Source: Mannheimia varigena
Lineage (GTDB): Bacteria; Pseudomonadota; Gammaproteobacteria; Enterobacterales; Pasteurellaceae
DNA length: 64,000 nt
Assembly (NCBI RefSeq): GCF_013377235.1
Contig: NZ_CP016226.1
Location: forward strand, 1,736,001-1,800,000
Direction of reading: 5' to 3'
This document shows positions 34,941 through 43,461 of this stretch, piece after piece. Both the position numbers and the translations under genes were made by a program. The stretch's first letter is position 1. Each line of letters starts with the position of its first letter. The notes beneath the pieces are model-generated. The model saw only the letters and a list, made by a program, of their open reading frames with translations, had not been told where the DNA came from and searched no databases.

Positions 34941-35939
34941 ATGGCAACGATGAAAGATATTGCTCGTTTGGCGAAGGTGTCCACCTCCACTGTTTCCCAC
35001 GTTATCAACAGCAGCCGTTTTGTGAGCGAGGAAATTCGGGAAAAGGTGCTGCGAGTGGTGCAAGAGCTGAATTATACCCCCTCCGCTTTGGCTCGCAGCC
35101 TTAAGGTGAAAGAGACCAAAACGATCGGCATGTTGGTGACCGCCACCAGCAACCCTTTCTTTGCAGAAGTGATGGCAGGGGTGGAGCAATATTGCCAACA
35201 GCATCATTACAACTTGATTATCGCCACCACCAATGGCGATGCTGAACGCCTGCAGCACCATTTGCAAATGCTGGTGCAACGGCAGGTTGATGGCTTACTG
35301 TTAATGTGTGGCGATGCAAGGCTAAACAGCGGTGAGCAGTTAAATATTCCACTGCCGCTTGTGGTGGTGGACTGGTGGTTTACTGAGCTAAATGCGGATA
35401 AAATCTTTGAAAACTCAATATCTGGCGGCTATCTTGCGACAAAAACCTTGATTGAAGCAGGGCATCGCAAAATCGGTATCATCACGGGCAATCTCAAAAA
35501 ATCCCTCGCTCAAAACCGTTTGGAAGGCTACAAAAAAGCCTTAACGGAAGCGAACATTCCGCTGAATCCAAATTGGATTATCGAAAGCCATTTTGATTTC
35601 GCCAGCGGCATTGAGGGAATGAACAAATTGCTCGAACAGCCCGAAAAACCGACTGCCGTGTTTGCTTGCAGCGACACCATAGCGGTTGGGGCTTACCAAG
35701 CTGTTTGGCAGAAAGGCTTAACTGTGCCGAACGATATTTCGATTATCGGCTACGATGATATTGAGTTAGCGAAATATCTCTCTCCTCCGCTCACTACTAT
35801 CAGCCAACCGAAAGCAGAGCTTGGCAAATTGGCGGTGGAAACCTTGTTGAAGCGGATTAGGGCGAAGTCGAGCGATTTCCAAACCATTATGCTTGAGCCT
35901 GAATTGGTACAGCGAAATTCGGTTCGTCAGATAAAGTAA
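34941..35939 (+). CDS. rbsR: Ribose operon repressor RbsR
   Basis: A 332-residue LacI-family repressor. The ATG at 34941 (MATMKDIARLAKVSTSTVSHV) has GAGGA 10 bases before it and matches E. coli RbsR; the open frame begins two codons earlier. Helix-turn-helix at residues 4-24, hinge near LARSLK, and ligand-binding core with GYDDIELAKYLSPPLTTI near 260-280. The likely operator is the 20-bp palindrome at 30018. Its gene ends at a terminator shared with narP. Confidence 0.95.
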   Translation: MATMKDIARLAKVSTSTVSHVINSSRFVSEEIREKVLRVVQELNYTPSALARSLKVKETKTIGMLVTATSNPFFAEVMAGVEQYCQQHHYNLIIATTNGDAERLQHHLQMLVQRQVDGLLLMCGDARLNSGEQLNIPLPLVVVDWWFTELNADKIFENSISGGYLATKTLIEAGHRKIGIITGNLKKSLAQNRLEGYKKALTEANIPLNPNWIIESHFDFASGIEGMNKLLEQPEKPTAVFACSDTIAVGAYQAVWQKGLTVPNDISIIGYDDIELAKYLSPPLTTISQPKAELGKLAVETLLKRIRAKSSDFQTIMLEPELVQRNSVRQIK

Positions 35940-35971
35940 AACGCTGAATATTTTCATATTCAGCGTTTTTT
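35938..35971. terminator. Bidirectional terminator between rbsR and narP
   Basis: AAAACGCTGAATA-ttttca-TATTCAGCGTTTTTT, a 10-bp or longer stem with A- and T-runs, starting at the rbsR stop. Confidence 0.9.
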
Positions 35972-35983
35972 ATGCGTCTTAAT

Positions 35984-36613
35984 TTAGCCTTTTTGTTGCT
36001 CTAAATAGAGAACCGTTGCCGCCACACGAGAATGCACGTTTAGCTTGCGTAACAGGTTACGGATATGCACTTTCACCGTTTCTTCCGAAATAAAGAGCTG
36101 GGCTGCGATCTGTTTATTTGACATCCCTGTTGCGATCCACTGGAGAACGTCTAATTCTCGGTCGGTTAAACAGCTTAGCGGATCATTTTCCGGCTGGCGA
36201 TTGAGCAAGTGTTGGCGAACCGTTTCGCTTAACACCACCTCACCAGCTGCCGCTCGGCGAATGTTATCTAACAATTCCGGTGTGTCGGTATCTTTCAATA
36301 AATAGCCATCAACTCCGGCGTCCATTAAGGCAAATACGTCCGATTGCTCATCTGAAACGGTTAGCACAATAATGCGAGCATCTACACCCTGCGCTCGCAA
36401 CGAACGCAGCGTATCCAATCCGGAAAGCCCCTTCATATTTAAGTCTAAAATGATGACGTCCGGCTCAAGCTGTAATGCCAATTTGATGCCATCTGTGCCG
36501 TTGCTGGCTTCGCCTACCACGGTAAATTTATCGTCTAATTCCAATAACTGACGCATTCCCTGACGCATTAACGGGTGGTCATCAATTAATAAAATTGTTG
36601 TTGGAGTTGCCAT
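35984..36613 (-). CDS. narP: Nitrate/nitrite response regulator NarP
   Basis: A 209-residue NarL/FixJ-type regulator. Receiver domain with DDHPLMRQGM near residue 11, phospho-acceptor Asp in DLNMKGLSG (about D57) and the K in LLKDTDTPEL; C-terminal LuxR-type HTH LTDRELDVLQWIATGMSNKQIAAQLFISEETVKVHI. The single NarL/NarP-type regulator of Pasteurellaceae is NarP, driven by the sensor NarQ and controlling nitrate and nitrite respiration. Not linked here to its sensor gene. Confidence 0.92.
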   Translation of the reverse strand: MATPTTILLIDDHPLMRQGMRQLLELDDKFTVVGEASNGTDGIKLALQLEPDVIILDLNMKGLSGLDTLRSLRAQGVDARIIVLTVSDEQSDVFALMDAGVDGYLLKDTDTPELLDNIRRAAAGEVVLSETVRQHLLNRQPENDPLSCLTDRELDVLQWIATGMSNKQIAAQLFISEETVKVHIRNLLRKLNVHSRVAATVLYLEQQKG

Positions 36614-36802
36614 TTCTTTCTCCTTTTTTTCTTCATAATCGGTTAATTCTGCAATTATTACTGCGAAATAGCAAGTTTACGATTTTAATAAATGCCTCTT
36701 TTTTGATCTTAGCTAAGTTTTTAATTCATCAAGAAATTGCAAAACTTTGCAAGAAAAAGACCGTTTGTTCGGCTATAATAGCCCCAATTTTTATTTTGAA
36801 AT

Positions 36803-38959
36803 ATGAAGAATATGACGAACCAAACCACCTATTTCGCCACCGCAGCCCGAGGTTTTGAGGAAATACTCAAAACCGAGTTGGAACAAATTTGCGGGGCAGA
36901 ATGCAAAGTCGCCCAAGGCGGCGTGCATTTCACCACTACGCAAAAAGGGGCGTACCAAGCGTTGCTACACAGCCGCCTAGCCTCTCGCATTTTACTGCCG
37001 TTAATCACTACCAAAATTTTCAGCGACAGCGATTTATACGCTTCCATCGTTTCCTTTAACTGGGCGGAACTGTTCGATCCTCGTGATACTTTTTTTGTGG
37101 ATTTTAACGGCACTAACCGTGAAATTCGCAACACCCAATTCGGGGCAATGCGTGTCAAAGACGGCATTGTGGACTATTTTGAACGCAAAGGCTCAGCTCG
37201 CCCAACGGTGGATAAAGACAATCCAGATGTACGAATCCACGTCTATTTAGATCGTGAAAATGTGGTGATCTCCCTTGATCTGAGCGGCGATGCTCTACAC
37301 ATTCGAGGCTACCGTGAAGAAACCGGCAAAGCCCCTTTGCGTGAAACCTTGGCGGCAGCGATTGTGCTACGCTCCGGCTGGAAAAAAGGTACGCCGTTGG
37401 TTGACCCGATGTGCGGCTCAGGCACGCTACTGATTGAAGCAGCTCAAATGGCAGCGAATATTGCCCCGCAATTGCACCGCAAATATTGGGGCTTTAATGC
37501 GTGGAAAGGGCATAATGTCGAATTATGGCGTGAAGTGTTAGATGAAGCATTTAATAACGTAGGGGCGAATCATCATTCGCCTGAATCCCCAATGTTTTAC
37601 GGCTTCGATCTCGATCACCGTGTGCTTGCCAAAGCCAAACAAAACGCTAAAAATGCTGGCGTGGATCATTTAATCCAATGGCAACAAGGTGATGTGGCGG
37701 CACTTAAAAATCCATGCCCGGAACAAGTCGGCACAGTGATTTGTAACCCACCGTACGGTGAGCGTTTAGGCACAACACCTGCGTTAATTGCGCTCTATTC
37801 CGTATTCGGGCAGCGTTTAAAACAGCAATTCGGCGGCTGGAATGCCTCGATTTTCAGCGGCGAGCCTGAATTATTAAATTGCCTGCGTTTGCGCTCTGCC
37901 CGCCAGTTCAAGGCGAAAAATGGCCCGTTGGATTGCGTGCAGAAGAATTATTTGATCAGCGAAAATGCCAACAAGCGGTCAGATTTAGACGAAAATTTAC
38001 AATTTGAGCAAAACAGCCAAGTGGCTCCGGATTTTGCGAACCGCCTTGCGAAAAATATCAAAAAAATCGAAAAATGGGCGAAGCAGCAGGGCATTGATGC
38101 CTACCGTTTATACGATGCCGACTTGCCGGAATATAATTTGGCGGTGGACAGATACGGTGATAACATCGTGGTGCAAGAGTACCAAGCCCCGAAAAATATT
38201 GATGAGCAAAAAGCTCGCCAACGCTTGCTGGATGCGGTTTCTGCCACGCTTTATGTAACCGGCGTGGAAACCAACAAATTGGTGCTGAAAGTTCGCCAAA
38301 AACAGAAAGGCACGAATCAGTACGAAAAATTGGCGAACAAAGGCGACTATTTCTACGTCAATGAATATGGGGCGAAACTCTGGGTAAACTTGACCGATTA
38401 TCTGGACACCGGCTTGTTCCTCGACCACCGCCTAACCCGTAAAATGGTGGGCGAAATGGCGAAAGGCAAAACGTTCTTGAACCTGTTTGCCTACACCGGC
38501 TCGGCAACCATTCACGCTGCACTCAATGGGGCGAAATCGACCACCACGGTGGATATGTCGAACACCTATTTGAACTGGGCGGAGCAGAATTTGGAACTGA
38601 ACAATTTACCACTACGTAATAATCGCTTGTTCCAAGCTGATTGTTTGCAATGGCTGGCGGAATGTCGGGAGCGTTTTGAGCTGATTTTCGTGGATCCGCC
38701 AACGTTTTCTAACTCCAAACGAATGGAAGACAGCTGGGACGTGCAACGAGATCACATCAAGCTGATGACGCAGCTCAAACGCATTTTAACCGCAGATGGC
38801 ACCATCGTGTTCTCGAACAACAAACGGGGTTTCAAAATGGATTTTGACGGCTTGGCGGAACTCGGCTTGACGGCAGAAAATATCTCGCACAAAACCCTAC
38901 CGCTTGATTTTGAACGCAATCCGCAGATTCATAATTGTTGGATTGTGAAGCATATATAA
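36803..38959 (+). CDS. rlmL: RlmKL: bifunctional 23S rRNA methyltransferase (m2G2445, m7G2069)
   Basis: A 718-residue fusion: THUMP domain and RlmL methyltransferase in the N-terminal half (VDPMCGSGTLLIEA near 198, catalytic NPPYGERLG near 315), and RlmK in the C-terminal half (VDPPTFSNSKRMEDSW near 632). A second ATG at 36812 (MTNQTTYFATAARGFEE) may be the true start; neither has a strong RBS. Two short insert-like segments coincide with repeats: a palindrome at 37559-37589 (residues about 253-262) and an uptake signal at 37972 (residues near 390, in the linker between halves). A TATAAT at 36774 is a likely -10. Confidence 0.95.
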   Translation: MKNMTNQTTYFATAARGFEEILKTELEQICGAECKVAQGGVHFTTTQKGAYQALLHSRLASRILLPLITTKIFSDSDLYASIVSFNWAELFDPRDTFFVDFNGTNREIRNTQFGAMRVKDGIVDYFERKGSARPTVDKDNPDVRIHVYLDRENVVISLDLSGDALHIRGYREETGKAPLRETLAAAIVLRSGWKKGTPLVDPMCGSGTLLIEAAQMAANIAPQLHRKYWGFNAWKGHNVELWREVLDEAFNNVGANHHSPESPMFYGFDLDHRVLAKAKQNAKNAGVDHLIQWQQGDVAALKNPCPEQVGTVICNPPYGERLGTTPALIALYSVFGQRLKQQFGGWNASIFSGEPELLNCLRLRSARQFKAKNGPLDCVQKNYLISENANKRSDLDENLQFEQNSQVAPDFANRLAKNIKKIEKWAKQQGIDAYRLYDADLPEYNLAVDRYGDNIVVQEYQAPKNIDEQKARQRLLDAVSATLYVTGVETNKLVLKVRQKQKGTNQYEKLANKGDYFYVNEYGAKLWVNLTDYLDTGLFLDHRLTRKMVGEMAKGKTFLNLFAYTGSATIHAALNGAKSTTTVDMSNTYLNWAEQNLELNNLPLRNNRLFQADCLQWLAECRERFELIFVDPPTFSNSKRMEDSWDVQRDHIKLMTQLKRILTADGTIVFSNNKRGFKMDFDGLAELGLTAENISHKTLPLDFERNPQIHNCWIVKHI
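37559..37590. repeat. Palindromic repeat inside rlmKL coding sequence
   Basis: GTAGGGGCGAAT-catc-ATTCGCC followed by TGAATCCCC, the same pattern as the intergenic TAGGGGC family. Here it is translated as roughly VGANHHSPESP in a stretch between conserved RlmL motifs. Confidence 0.55.
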
Positions 38960-38969
38960 TCGTTACGAG

Positions 38970-38998
38970 GTAGGGGCAAATTGCAATTTGCCCCTACG
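38970..38998. repeat. Palindromic repeat TAGGGGCAAAT type after rlmKL
   Basis: GTAGGGGCAAATTGC / AATTTGCCCCTACG, a perfect palindrome 10 bp after the rlmKL stop, in front of trmL. Full-length example of the TAGGGGC family. Confidence 0.75.
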
Positions 38999-39017
38999 TT
39001 TTCAACTGGAGTGTAAA

Positions 39018-39497
39018 ATGTTAGATATTGTTTTATACGAACCTGAAATTCCGCAAAACAGCGGAAACATTATCCGCCTTTGTGCCAACTGTGGCTTTCG
39101 TCTGCATATGATTGAGCCGTTCGGTTTCGCTTGGGACGACAAAAAACTCCGCCGCTCAGGGCTGGATTATCACGAGTTTGTCGATATTCAAAAATACAAA
39201 AACTTTGAGGATTTTTTGGAACGAGCCAAGCCGAAACGCCTGTTCGCCCTCACCACCCGAGGCGAACAAAATCATAGCGATGTGAAATATGAGTTGGGCG
39301 ATTTCTTAATGTTTGGGCCAGAAAGCCGGGGTATTCCAAAGCCATTGTTGGCGGAAATGCCGATGTCGCAGAAAATCCGCATTCCAATGTGCAAAGACAG
39401 CCGCAGTATGAATTTATCCAATTCCGTTGCGGTGGTGGTGTACGAAGCGTGGCGGCAGTTCGGCTACCAAAATGCCGTATCGCCACAGTCGATTTAA
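39018..39497 (+). CDS. trmL: TrmL: tRNA (cytidine/uridine-2'-O-)-methyltransferase
   Basis: A 159-residue SPOUT methyltransferase of the YibK type, which methylates the ribose at wobble position 34 of tRNA-Leu isoacceptors. Start is the ATG at 39018 (MLDIVLYEPEIPQNSGNIIRLC); the longer open frame passes through the palindromic repeat. Motifs NSGNIIRLCANCG, FGPESRGIP and IPMCKDSRSMNLSNSVAVVVYE form the knot. No separate substrate-binding domain, as in YibK. Confidence 0.95.
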   Translation: MLDIVLYEPEIPQNSGNIIRLCANCGFRLHMIEPFGFAWDDKKLRRSGLDYHEFVDIQKYKNFEDFLERAKPKRLFALTTRGEQNHSDVKYELGDFLMFGPESRGIPKPLLAEMPMSQKIRIPMCKDSRSMNLSNSVAVVVYEAWRQFGYQNAVSPQSI

Positions 39498-39504
39498 GCA
39501 TAAC

Positions 39505-39555
39505 AAGCGGTCGGAAATTTGCAGATTTTTGCAAAAATCCGACTGCTTAAATTTT
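39505..39555 (+). terminator. Uptake-signal hairpin after trmL
   Basis: AAGCGGTCGGA at 39505 and TCCGACTGCTT at 39538 form a stem with one mismatch, then AAATTTTA. Likely terminator of trmL. Confidence 0.65.
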
Positions 39556-39556
39556 A

Positions 39557-39572
39557 TGTGATCCAGATCACA
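39557..39572 (+). promoter_or_regulatory. CRP site upstream of nagB
   Basis: TGTGATCCAGATCACA is a perfect TGTGA-N6-TCACA palindrome, 95 bp before the nagB start. Indicates catabolite activation of amino-sugar use. Confidence 0.8.
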
Positions 39573-39624
39573 AAAACAGCATAAAAAATAGAATTTGAAG
39601 TTATATTTCATTAAAATCATAAAA

Positions 39625-39640
39625 AATGAAGCAATTCATT
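39625..39640 (+). promoter_or_regulatory. Inverted repeat near the nagB promoter
   Basis: AATGAA-GCAA-TTCATT, a perfect 6-bp inverted repeat 27 bp upstream of nagB, in a position fit for a repressor. Which regulator uses it (NagC- or NanR-like) cannot be told. Confidence 0.4.
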
Positions 39641-39666
39641 CAATATTTATATTTTAAGGAGATATT

Positions 39667-40461
39667 ATGCGTTTAATTCCATTAGAAACGGATCACGATG
39701 TTAGTGTTTGGGCAGCTCGTTATATTGTTGATCGCATTAATGCGTTCAAACCGACTAAAGAAAAACCGTTCGTGCTTGGTTTGCCAACCGGCGGTACGCC
39801 AGAAAAAACTTATAAAGAATTAATTAAACTCTATCAAGCGGGTGAAGTGAGCTTTAAAAACGTGGTAACATTTAATATGGACGAATACGTTGGCTTACCT
39901 AAGGAACACCCTGAAAGTTATCATAGCTTTATGTTCAAACACTTCTTTGATCACGTTGATGTGCCGTTAGAAAATATCAATATTTTGAACGGTATGGCGG
40001 AAGATGTTAATGCAGAATGTGAACGTTACGAAGAAAAAATCCGTTCTTACGGCAAAATCCACCTCTTTATGGGCGGTGTAGGTGTGGATGGTCACATTGC
40101 GTTCAATGAGCCAGCTTCTTCACTCTCTTCTCGCACCCGTATCAAAACCTTAACCGAAGATACTCGCATTGCGAACTCTCGTTTCTTTGATAATGATGTC
40201 AGCCAAGTACCAAAATTTGCGTTAACGGTGGGCGTTGGCACATTGCTTGATGCGGAAGAAGTGATGATTTTAGTTACAGGTCATAATAAAGCTCTAGCAT
40301 TACAAGCGTGTGTGGAAGGTGCCGTGAACCACCTCTGGACAATCAGCTGCTTGCAGTTACACCGCCGTGGCATTGTGGTGTGCGATGAGCCGGCAACCCA
40401 AGAGCTGAAAGTTAAAACTGTGAAGTATTTCAAAGAGTTAGAGAAAAACGTAGCACGTTAG
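39667..40461 (+). CDS. nagB: Glucosamine-6-phosphate deaminase
   Basis: A 264-residue enzyme converting glucosamine 6-phosphate to fructose 6-phosphate and ammonia. The family signature VTFNMDEYVGLPKEHPESYH (catalytic D72) is near residues 66-86, and FMGGVGVDGHIAFNEP near 135-150 includes the catalytic His and Glu. Length matches E. coli NagB (266). RBS AAGGAG is strong. It is followed by nagA; these feed GlcNAc and sialic-acid-derived sugars into glycolysis. Confidence 0.97.
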   Translation: MRLIPLETDHDVSVWAARYIVDRINAFKPTKEKPFVLGLPTGGTPEKTYKELIKLYQAGEVSFKNVVTFNMDEYVGLPKEHPESYHSFMFKHFFDHVDVPLENINILNGMAEDVNAECERYEEKIRSYGKIHLFMGGVGVDGHIAFNEPASSLSSRTRIKTLTEDTRIANSRFFDNDVSQVPKFALTVGVGTLLDAEEVMILVTGHNKALALQACVEGAVNHLWTISCLQLHRRGIVVCDEPATQELKVKTVKYFKELEKNVAR

Positions 40462-40471
40462 TGCTTGATTA

Positions 40472-40516
40472 TAAGCGGTTCTTTTCGCAAAAAATGTTGC
40501 AAAAACGACCGCTTGT
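40472..40516. repeat. Inverted uptake-signal pair between nagB and nagA
   Basis: AAGCGGTT at 40473 and GACCGCTTGT at 40507 in inverted order, spaced by an AT-rich loop; may partly attenuate nagA transcription. Confidence 0.65.
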
Positions 40517-40537
40517 TGCCATAAAAAGGAACGAAAA

Positions 40538-41680
40538 ATGACCTATTATGCCTTAACAAATTGTGTGATTTACACCGGTGAAGAGGTGTTGTATCAGCAC
40601 GCTTTAGTGGTGAAAGATGACAAAATTGCCGAGATTACGCTAGAAGAAAATTTACCAAGCGATTTAGAAAAAATTGATTTAGCTGGTGCGAATTTATCTG
40701 CCGGTTTTATCGATCTGCAATTAAACGGCTGCGGTGGCGTGATGTTTAACGAGGAAATCACCACTCGTACCTTAGAAATTATGCAGGAAACCAACCTCTG
40801 TTCAGGCACAACCAGCTACTTGCCGACATTCATCACTTCGCCTGATGAGGGGATGAAGCAGGCAGTTTCGGTAATGCGTGACTATTTAGCCAAACACAAA
40901 AACCAAGCATTGGGGATTCACTTTGAAGGCCCTTATTTAAGTGTGGCGAAAAAAGGGGTACATCGCCCGGAATTTATCCGTGAAATCAGCCCTGAAATGT
41001 TGGATTTTCTCTGCGAAAACAGCGATGTGATCACCAAAGTCACTATTGCGGCGGAAAACCCAACTGCTAACCACATTAAACATTTTAACGAGGCGGGTAT
41101 CATCGTCTCCATCGGGCATTCCGATGCGACTTACGCTGAAACCAAACAACGCATTGCCGAAGGGGCATCATTCGCTACCCACTTGCACAATGCGATGTCG
41201 CCGGTGAGCAACGGACGTGAAGGTGGCGTAGTTGGTGCGGTGCTAGACAGCGACATTTACGCCGGCATTATCTGCGATGGCTTGCACGTAGAGTGGGGAA
41301 ATATCCGCATTGCGAAAAAAGCGAAAGGCGATAAATTAGTGATCGTAAGCGATGCGGTAGCTGCTGCTGGTAGCGATATTGAATCGTTCATTTTCGTCGG
41401 CAAAAAAGTGACGGTAAAAGATGGCAAATGTTACGATGAGTTTGGTGCTTTAGGCGGAGCAGCGGTTACGATGATTGAATCGATCCGCAACGTAGTTCTG
41501 CATTGTGACATTAGCCTCAATGAAGCAATCCGAATGAGTACCCTTTACCCAGCGAAAGCAATCGGTGTGGATGATACGCTCGGTTCATTAGAGGTAGGTA
41601 AAATTGCAAACTTAGCTATTTTCGATAATCAATTTAATGTAAAAGGCACGGCAGTGAACGGACTATTACATTGGAATTAA
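40538..41680 (+). CDS. nagA: N-acetylglucosamine-6-phosphate deacetylase
   Basis: A 380-residue amidohydrolase that deacetylates GlcNAc-6-P to glucosamine-6-P. Metal ligand stretch HFEGPYL near residue 128, VSIGHSDATY near 190, THLHNAMSP near 210, and catalytic Asp in VSDAVAAAG near 270. Works directly before NagB. Uptake-signal pair upstream and a clean terminator downstream. Confidence 0.96.
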   Translation: MTYYALTNCVIYTGEEVLYQHALVVKDDKIAEITLEENLPSDLEKIDLAGANLSAGFIDLQLNGCGGVMFNEEITTRTLEIMQETNLCSGTTSYLPTFITSPDEGMKQAVSVMRDYLAKHKNQALGIHFEGPYLSVAKKGVHRPEFIREISPEMLDFLCENSDVITKVTIAAENPTANHIKHFNEAGIIVSIGHSDATYAETKQRIAEGASFATHLHNAMSPVSNGREGGVVGAVLDSDIYAGIICDGLHVEWGNIRIAKKAKGDKLVIVSDAVAAAGSDIESFIFVGKKVTVKDGKCYDEFGALGGAAVTMIESIRNVVLHCDISLNEAIRMSTLYPAKAIGVDDTLGSLEVGKIANLAIFDNQFNVKGTAVNGLLHWN

Positions 41681-41693
41681 GATGTTCTTTAAT

Positions 41694-41720
41694 AAGGCTA
41701 CACTTGGTGTAGCCTTTTTG
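41694..41720 (+). terminator. Intrinsic terminator after nagA
   Basis: AAGGCTACAC-tt-GGTGTAGCCTTTTTG, a near-perfect 10-bp stem with T-run. Confidence 0.92.
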
Positions 41721-41743
41721 TTATTACACGCCTAAAAAGTGGT

Positions 41744-41771
41744 TTAAATGCTAATCGTTTTTAACTAGAAT
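41744..41771 (+). promoter_or_regulatory. fhuC promoter with Fur-like box
   Basis: TTAAATGCTAATCGTTTTT (41744-41762) agrees with the Fur consensus GATAATGATAATCATTATC at 12 of 19 positions by eye and lies just before TAGAAT (41766-41771), a good -10. The -35 is weak (TTTAAA region). Confidence 0.5.
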
Positions 41772-41803
41772 AGGACAGTTTATTTATCGTTTAAGGAAAA
41801 AAC

Positions 41804-42568
41804 GTGTTTAGCGTTGAAAATGCAACCTTTGATATTCCAACTCGGCGTTTATTGCATCCGATTTCATTGCAATTTGAGCGAGGTAAAGTTTATGGCTTAA
41901 TCGGGCATAATGGTTCGGGTAAATCCACCTTAATCAAGTTACTGGCAAAACAAAATCCGTATTCATCGGGCAGAATTACCTTTAATCAAAAAGAGCTAAA
42001 CGAATGGTCTAACCGTGAATTTGCCAAGCAAGTTGCCTATTTGCCCCAGCATTTACCGCAGGCCACTAACCTCACTGCCCGAGAGCTGATCGCAATGGGA
42101 CGTTATGCGTGGAACGGTTTATTTGGCCGCAATAAAGCGGAAGATAACGCTGCCATTGAACGAGCGTTATCCCTAACTCACACCGAAAAATTTGCCGATC
42201 AGCTGGTGGATGTGCTGTCTGGCGGCGAACGTTCCCGTATTTGGCTGGCAATGTTGCTGGCTCAGCAAAGCCAATTTTTATTGCTTGATGAACCGCTTGC
42301 CGCCCTTGATATAGCTCATCAAATTGAAGTGATGCAGTTGGTGCAAAAGCTTGCCCACGAGCTAAATTTGGGCATTATTATTGTGATTCACGATATTAAT
42401 TTAGCCTCAGGTTATTGCGACCATCTCATCGCTTTACACAGCGGAAGATTATTAGCGGAAGGGAATTCTCACCAAATTGTGAATTCTCCCTCATTGAAAG
42501 CCATTTATGGCATCGACCTTAATGTGATTGAACACCCTGAAACCAAACGACCAGTGAGTTTTTATTAA
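41804..42568 (+). CDS. fhuC: FhuC-type ferric hydroxamate ABC transporter ATPase
   Basis: A 254-residue ABC ATPase with GTG start. Walker A GHNGSGKST near residue 35, Q-loop LPQHLP, signature LSGGERSR near 138 and Walker B LLLDEPLAALD. The order C-D-B-A and the FhuD and FhuA types downstream identify it as ferrichrome-type uptake, as described in A. pleuropneumoniae. Its stop overlaps the fhuD start (TAATG). Confidence 0.92.
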   Translation: MFSVENATFDIPTRRLLHPISLQFERGKVYGLIGHNGSGKSTLIKLLAKQNPYSSGRITFNQKELNEWSNREFAKQVAYLPQHLPQATNLTARELIAMGRYAWNGLFGRNKAEDNAAIERALSLTHTEKFADQLVDVLSGGERSRIWLAMLLAQQSQFLLLDEPLAALDIAHQIEVMQLVQKLAHELNLGIIIVIHDINLASGYCDHLIALHSGRLLAEGNSHQIVNSPSLKAIYGIDLNVIEHPETKRPVSFY

Positions 42569-43461
42569 TGACTAATCTGATGAAATTATTACAAGCGGTT
42601 GTTTTTTCTCTTTTTTTTACTAACATCACCTTAGCCGGCGAATCGCAAAGAAGTTTCGCCACACTGGATTGGACAGTCGCCGAAACGTTAATTGCATTAG
42701 GCGAAACGCCTGTTGCCGTGGGCGATGTGGATAGCTATCAAAAATGGGTAAAAGAGCCTGCTTTACCTAAAAGCGTGAAAGATCTCGGCATTCGCTTACA
42801 GCCTAATATTGAACAGTTATTGTTACTTTCCCAAAGCCAAGAGAATCAGTCGTTACATTTTATTAATAGTGGTTTTTATGCTCAAGCTACGCCAATGTTA
42901 GCTCGCTTTACCAAGCAGATTGATATTGTAGATTTTTATCGTGAGGGTGATGCGTGGCAAAATATTCTCAGTGCATCGGAAAAAGTGGCAGAGCTGATTG
43001 AAAAGCCAGAAGCCTTCAATACACTCAAGCAGCGTTATTTGCAAAAAATTGAGCAAATTCGACCGCTTGTAGCGCCATATCTAGATCGCCCTATTGCCTT
43101 AGTGCAGTTTATCGACACACGACATTTACGAATTTATGCGAAAAATAGCCCCTTTGGTGCGGTGCTTTCGCAGCTTGGTTTTGAAAATAGTTGGCGCGGT
43201 TCACACAATAATTGGGGCTTTGAAGTGATTAACGTAACGCAATTAGTCAGCTTGCCACAAAACAGTCGATTTGTAGTGGTTAAGCCTTATCCTACAAATA
43301 TAGCTTCAGCATTGAAATATAATAGTATTTGGCAACGTTTAGAAATGGCAAAAACACCGTTGATTTTACCTGAAGGCTGGACTTTTGGCGGTATTCCTTC
43401 CGCTCAACGTTTTGCTGATGTACTGGCAAATGCGTTAATGAATGGAGGTGAAGAGTGGTAG
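42568..43461 (+). CDS. fhuD: FhuD-type ferric hydroxamate binding protein
   Basis: A 297-residue periplasmic binding protein with a signal peptide ending near TLAG (residue 24); residues 8-11 of the signal are encoded by an uptake signal (ACAAGCGGTT at 42591). The body matches FhuD: VAETLIALGETPVAVGDVDSYQKWVKEP, IDTRHLRIYAKNSPFG and the terminal region FADVLANAL. It takes siderophore-bound iron from FhuA to FhuB. Overlaps fhuC by 1 base and fhuB by 7. Confidence 0.9.
   Translation: MTNLMKLLQAVVFSLFFTNITLAGESQRSFATLDWTVAETLIALGETPVAVGDVDSYQKWVKEPALPKSVKDLGIRLQPNIEQLLLLSQSQENQSLHFINSGFYAQATPMLARFTKQIDIVDFYREGDAWQNILSASEKVAELIEKPEAFNTLKQRYLQKIEQIRPLVAPYLDRPIALVQFIDTRHLRIYAKNSPFGAVLSQLGFENSWRGSHNNWGFEVINVTQLVSLPQNSRFVVVKPYPTNIASALKYNSIWQRLEMAKTPLILPEGWTFGGIPSAQRFADVLANALMNGGEEW

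Noticed and set aside
34441..35279. Minus-strand frames of 130 and 148 residues opposite rbsK and rbsR
   Set aside because: Antisense shadows of well-identified genes in the rbs operon.
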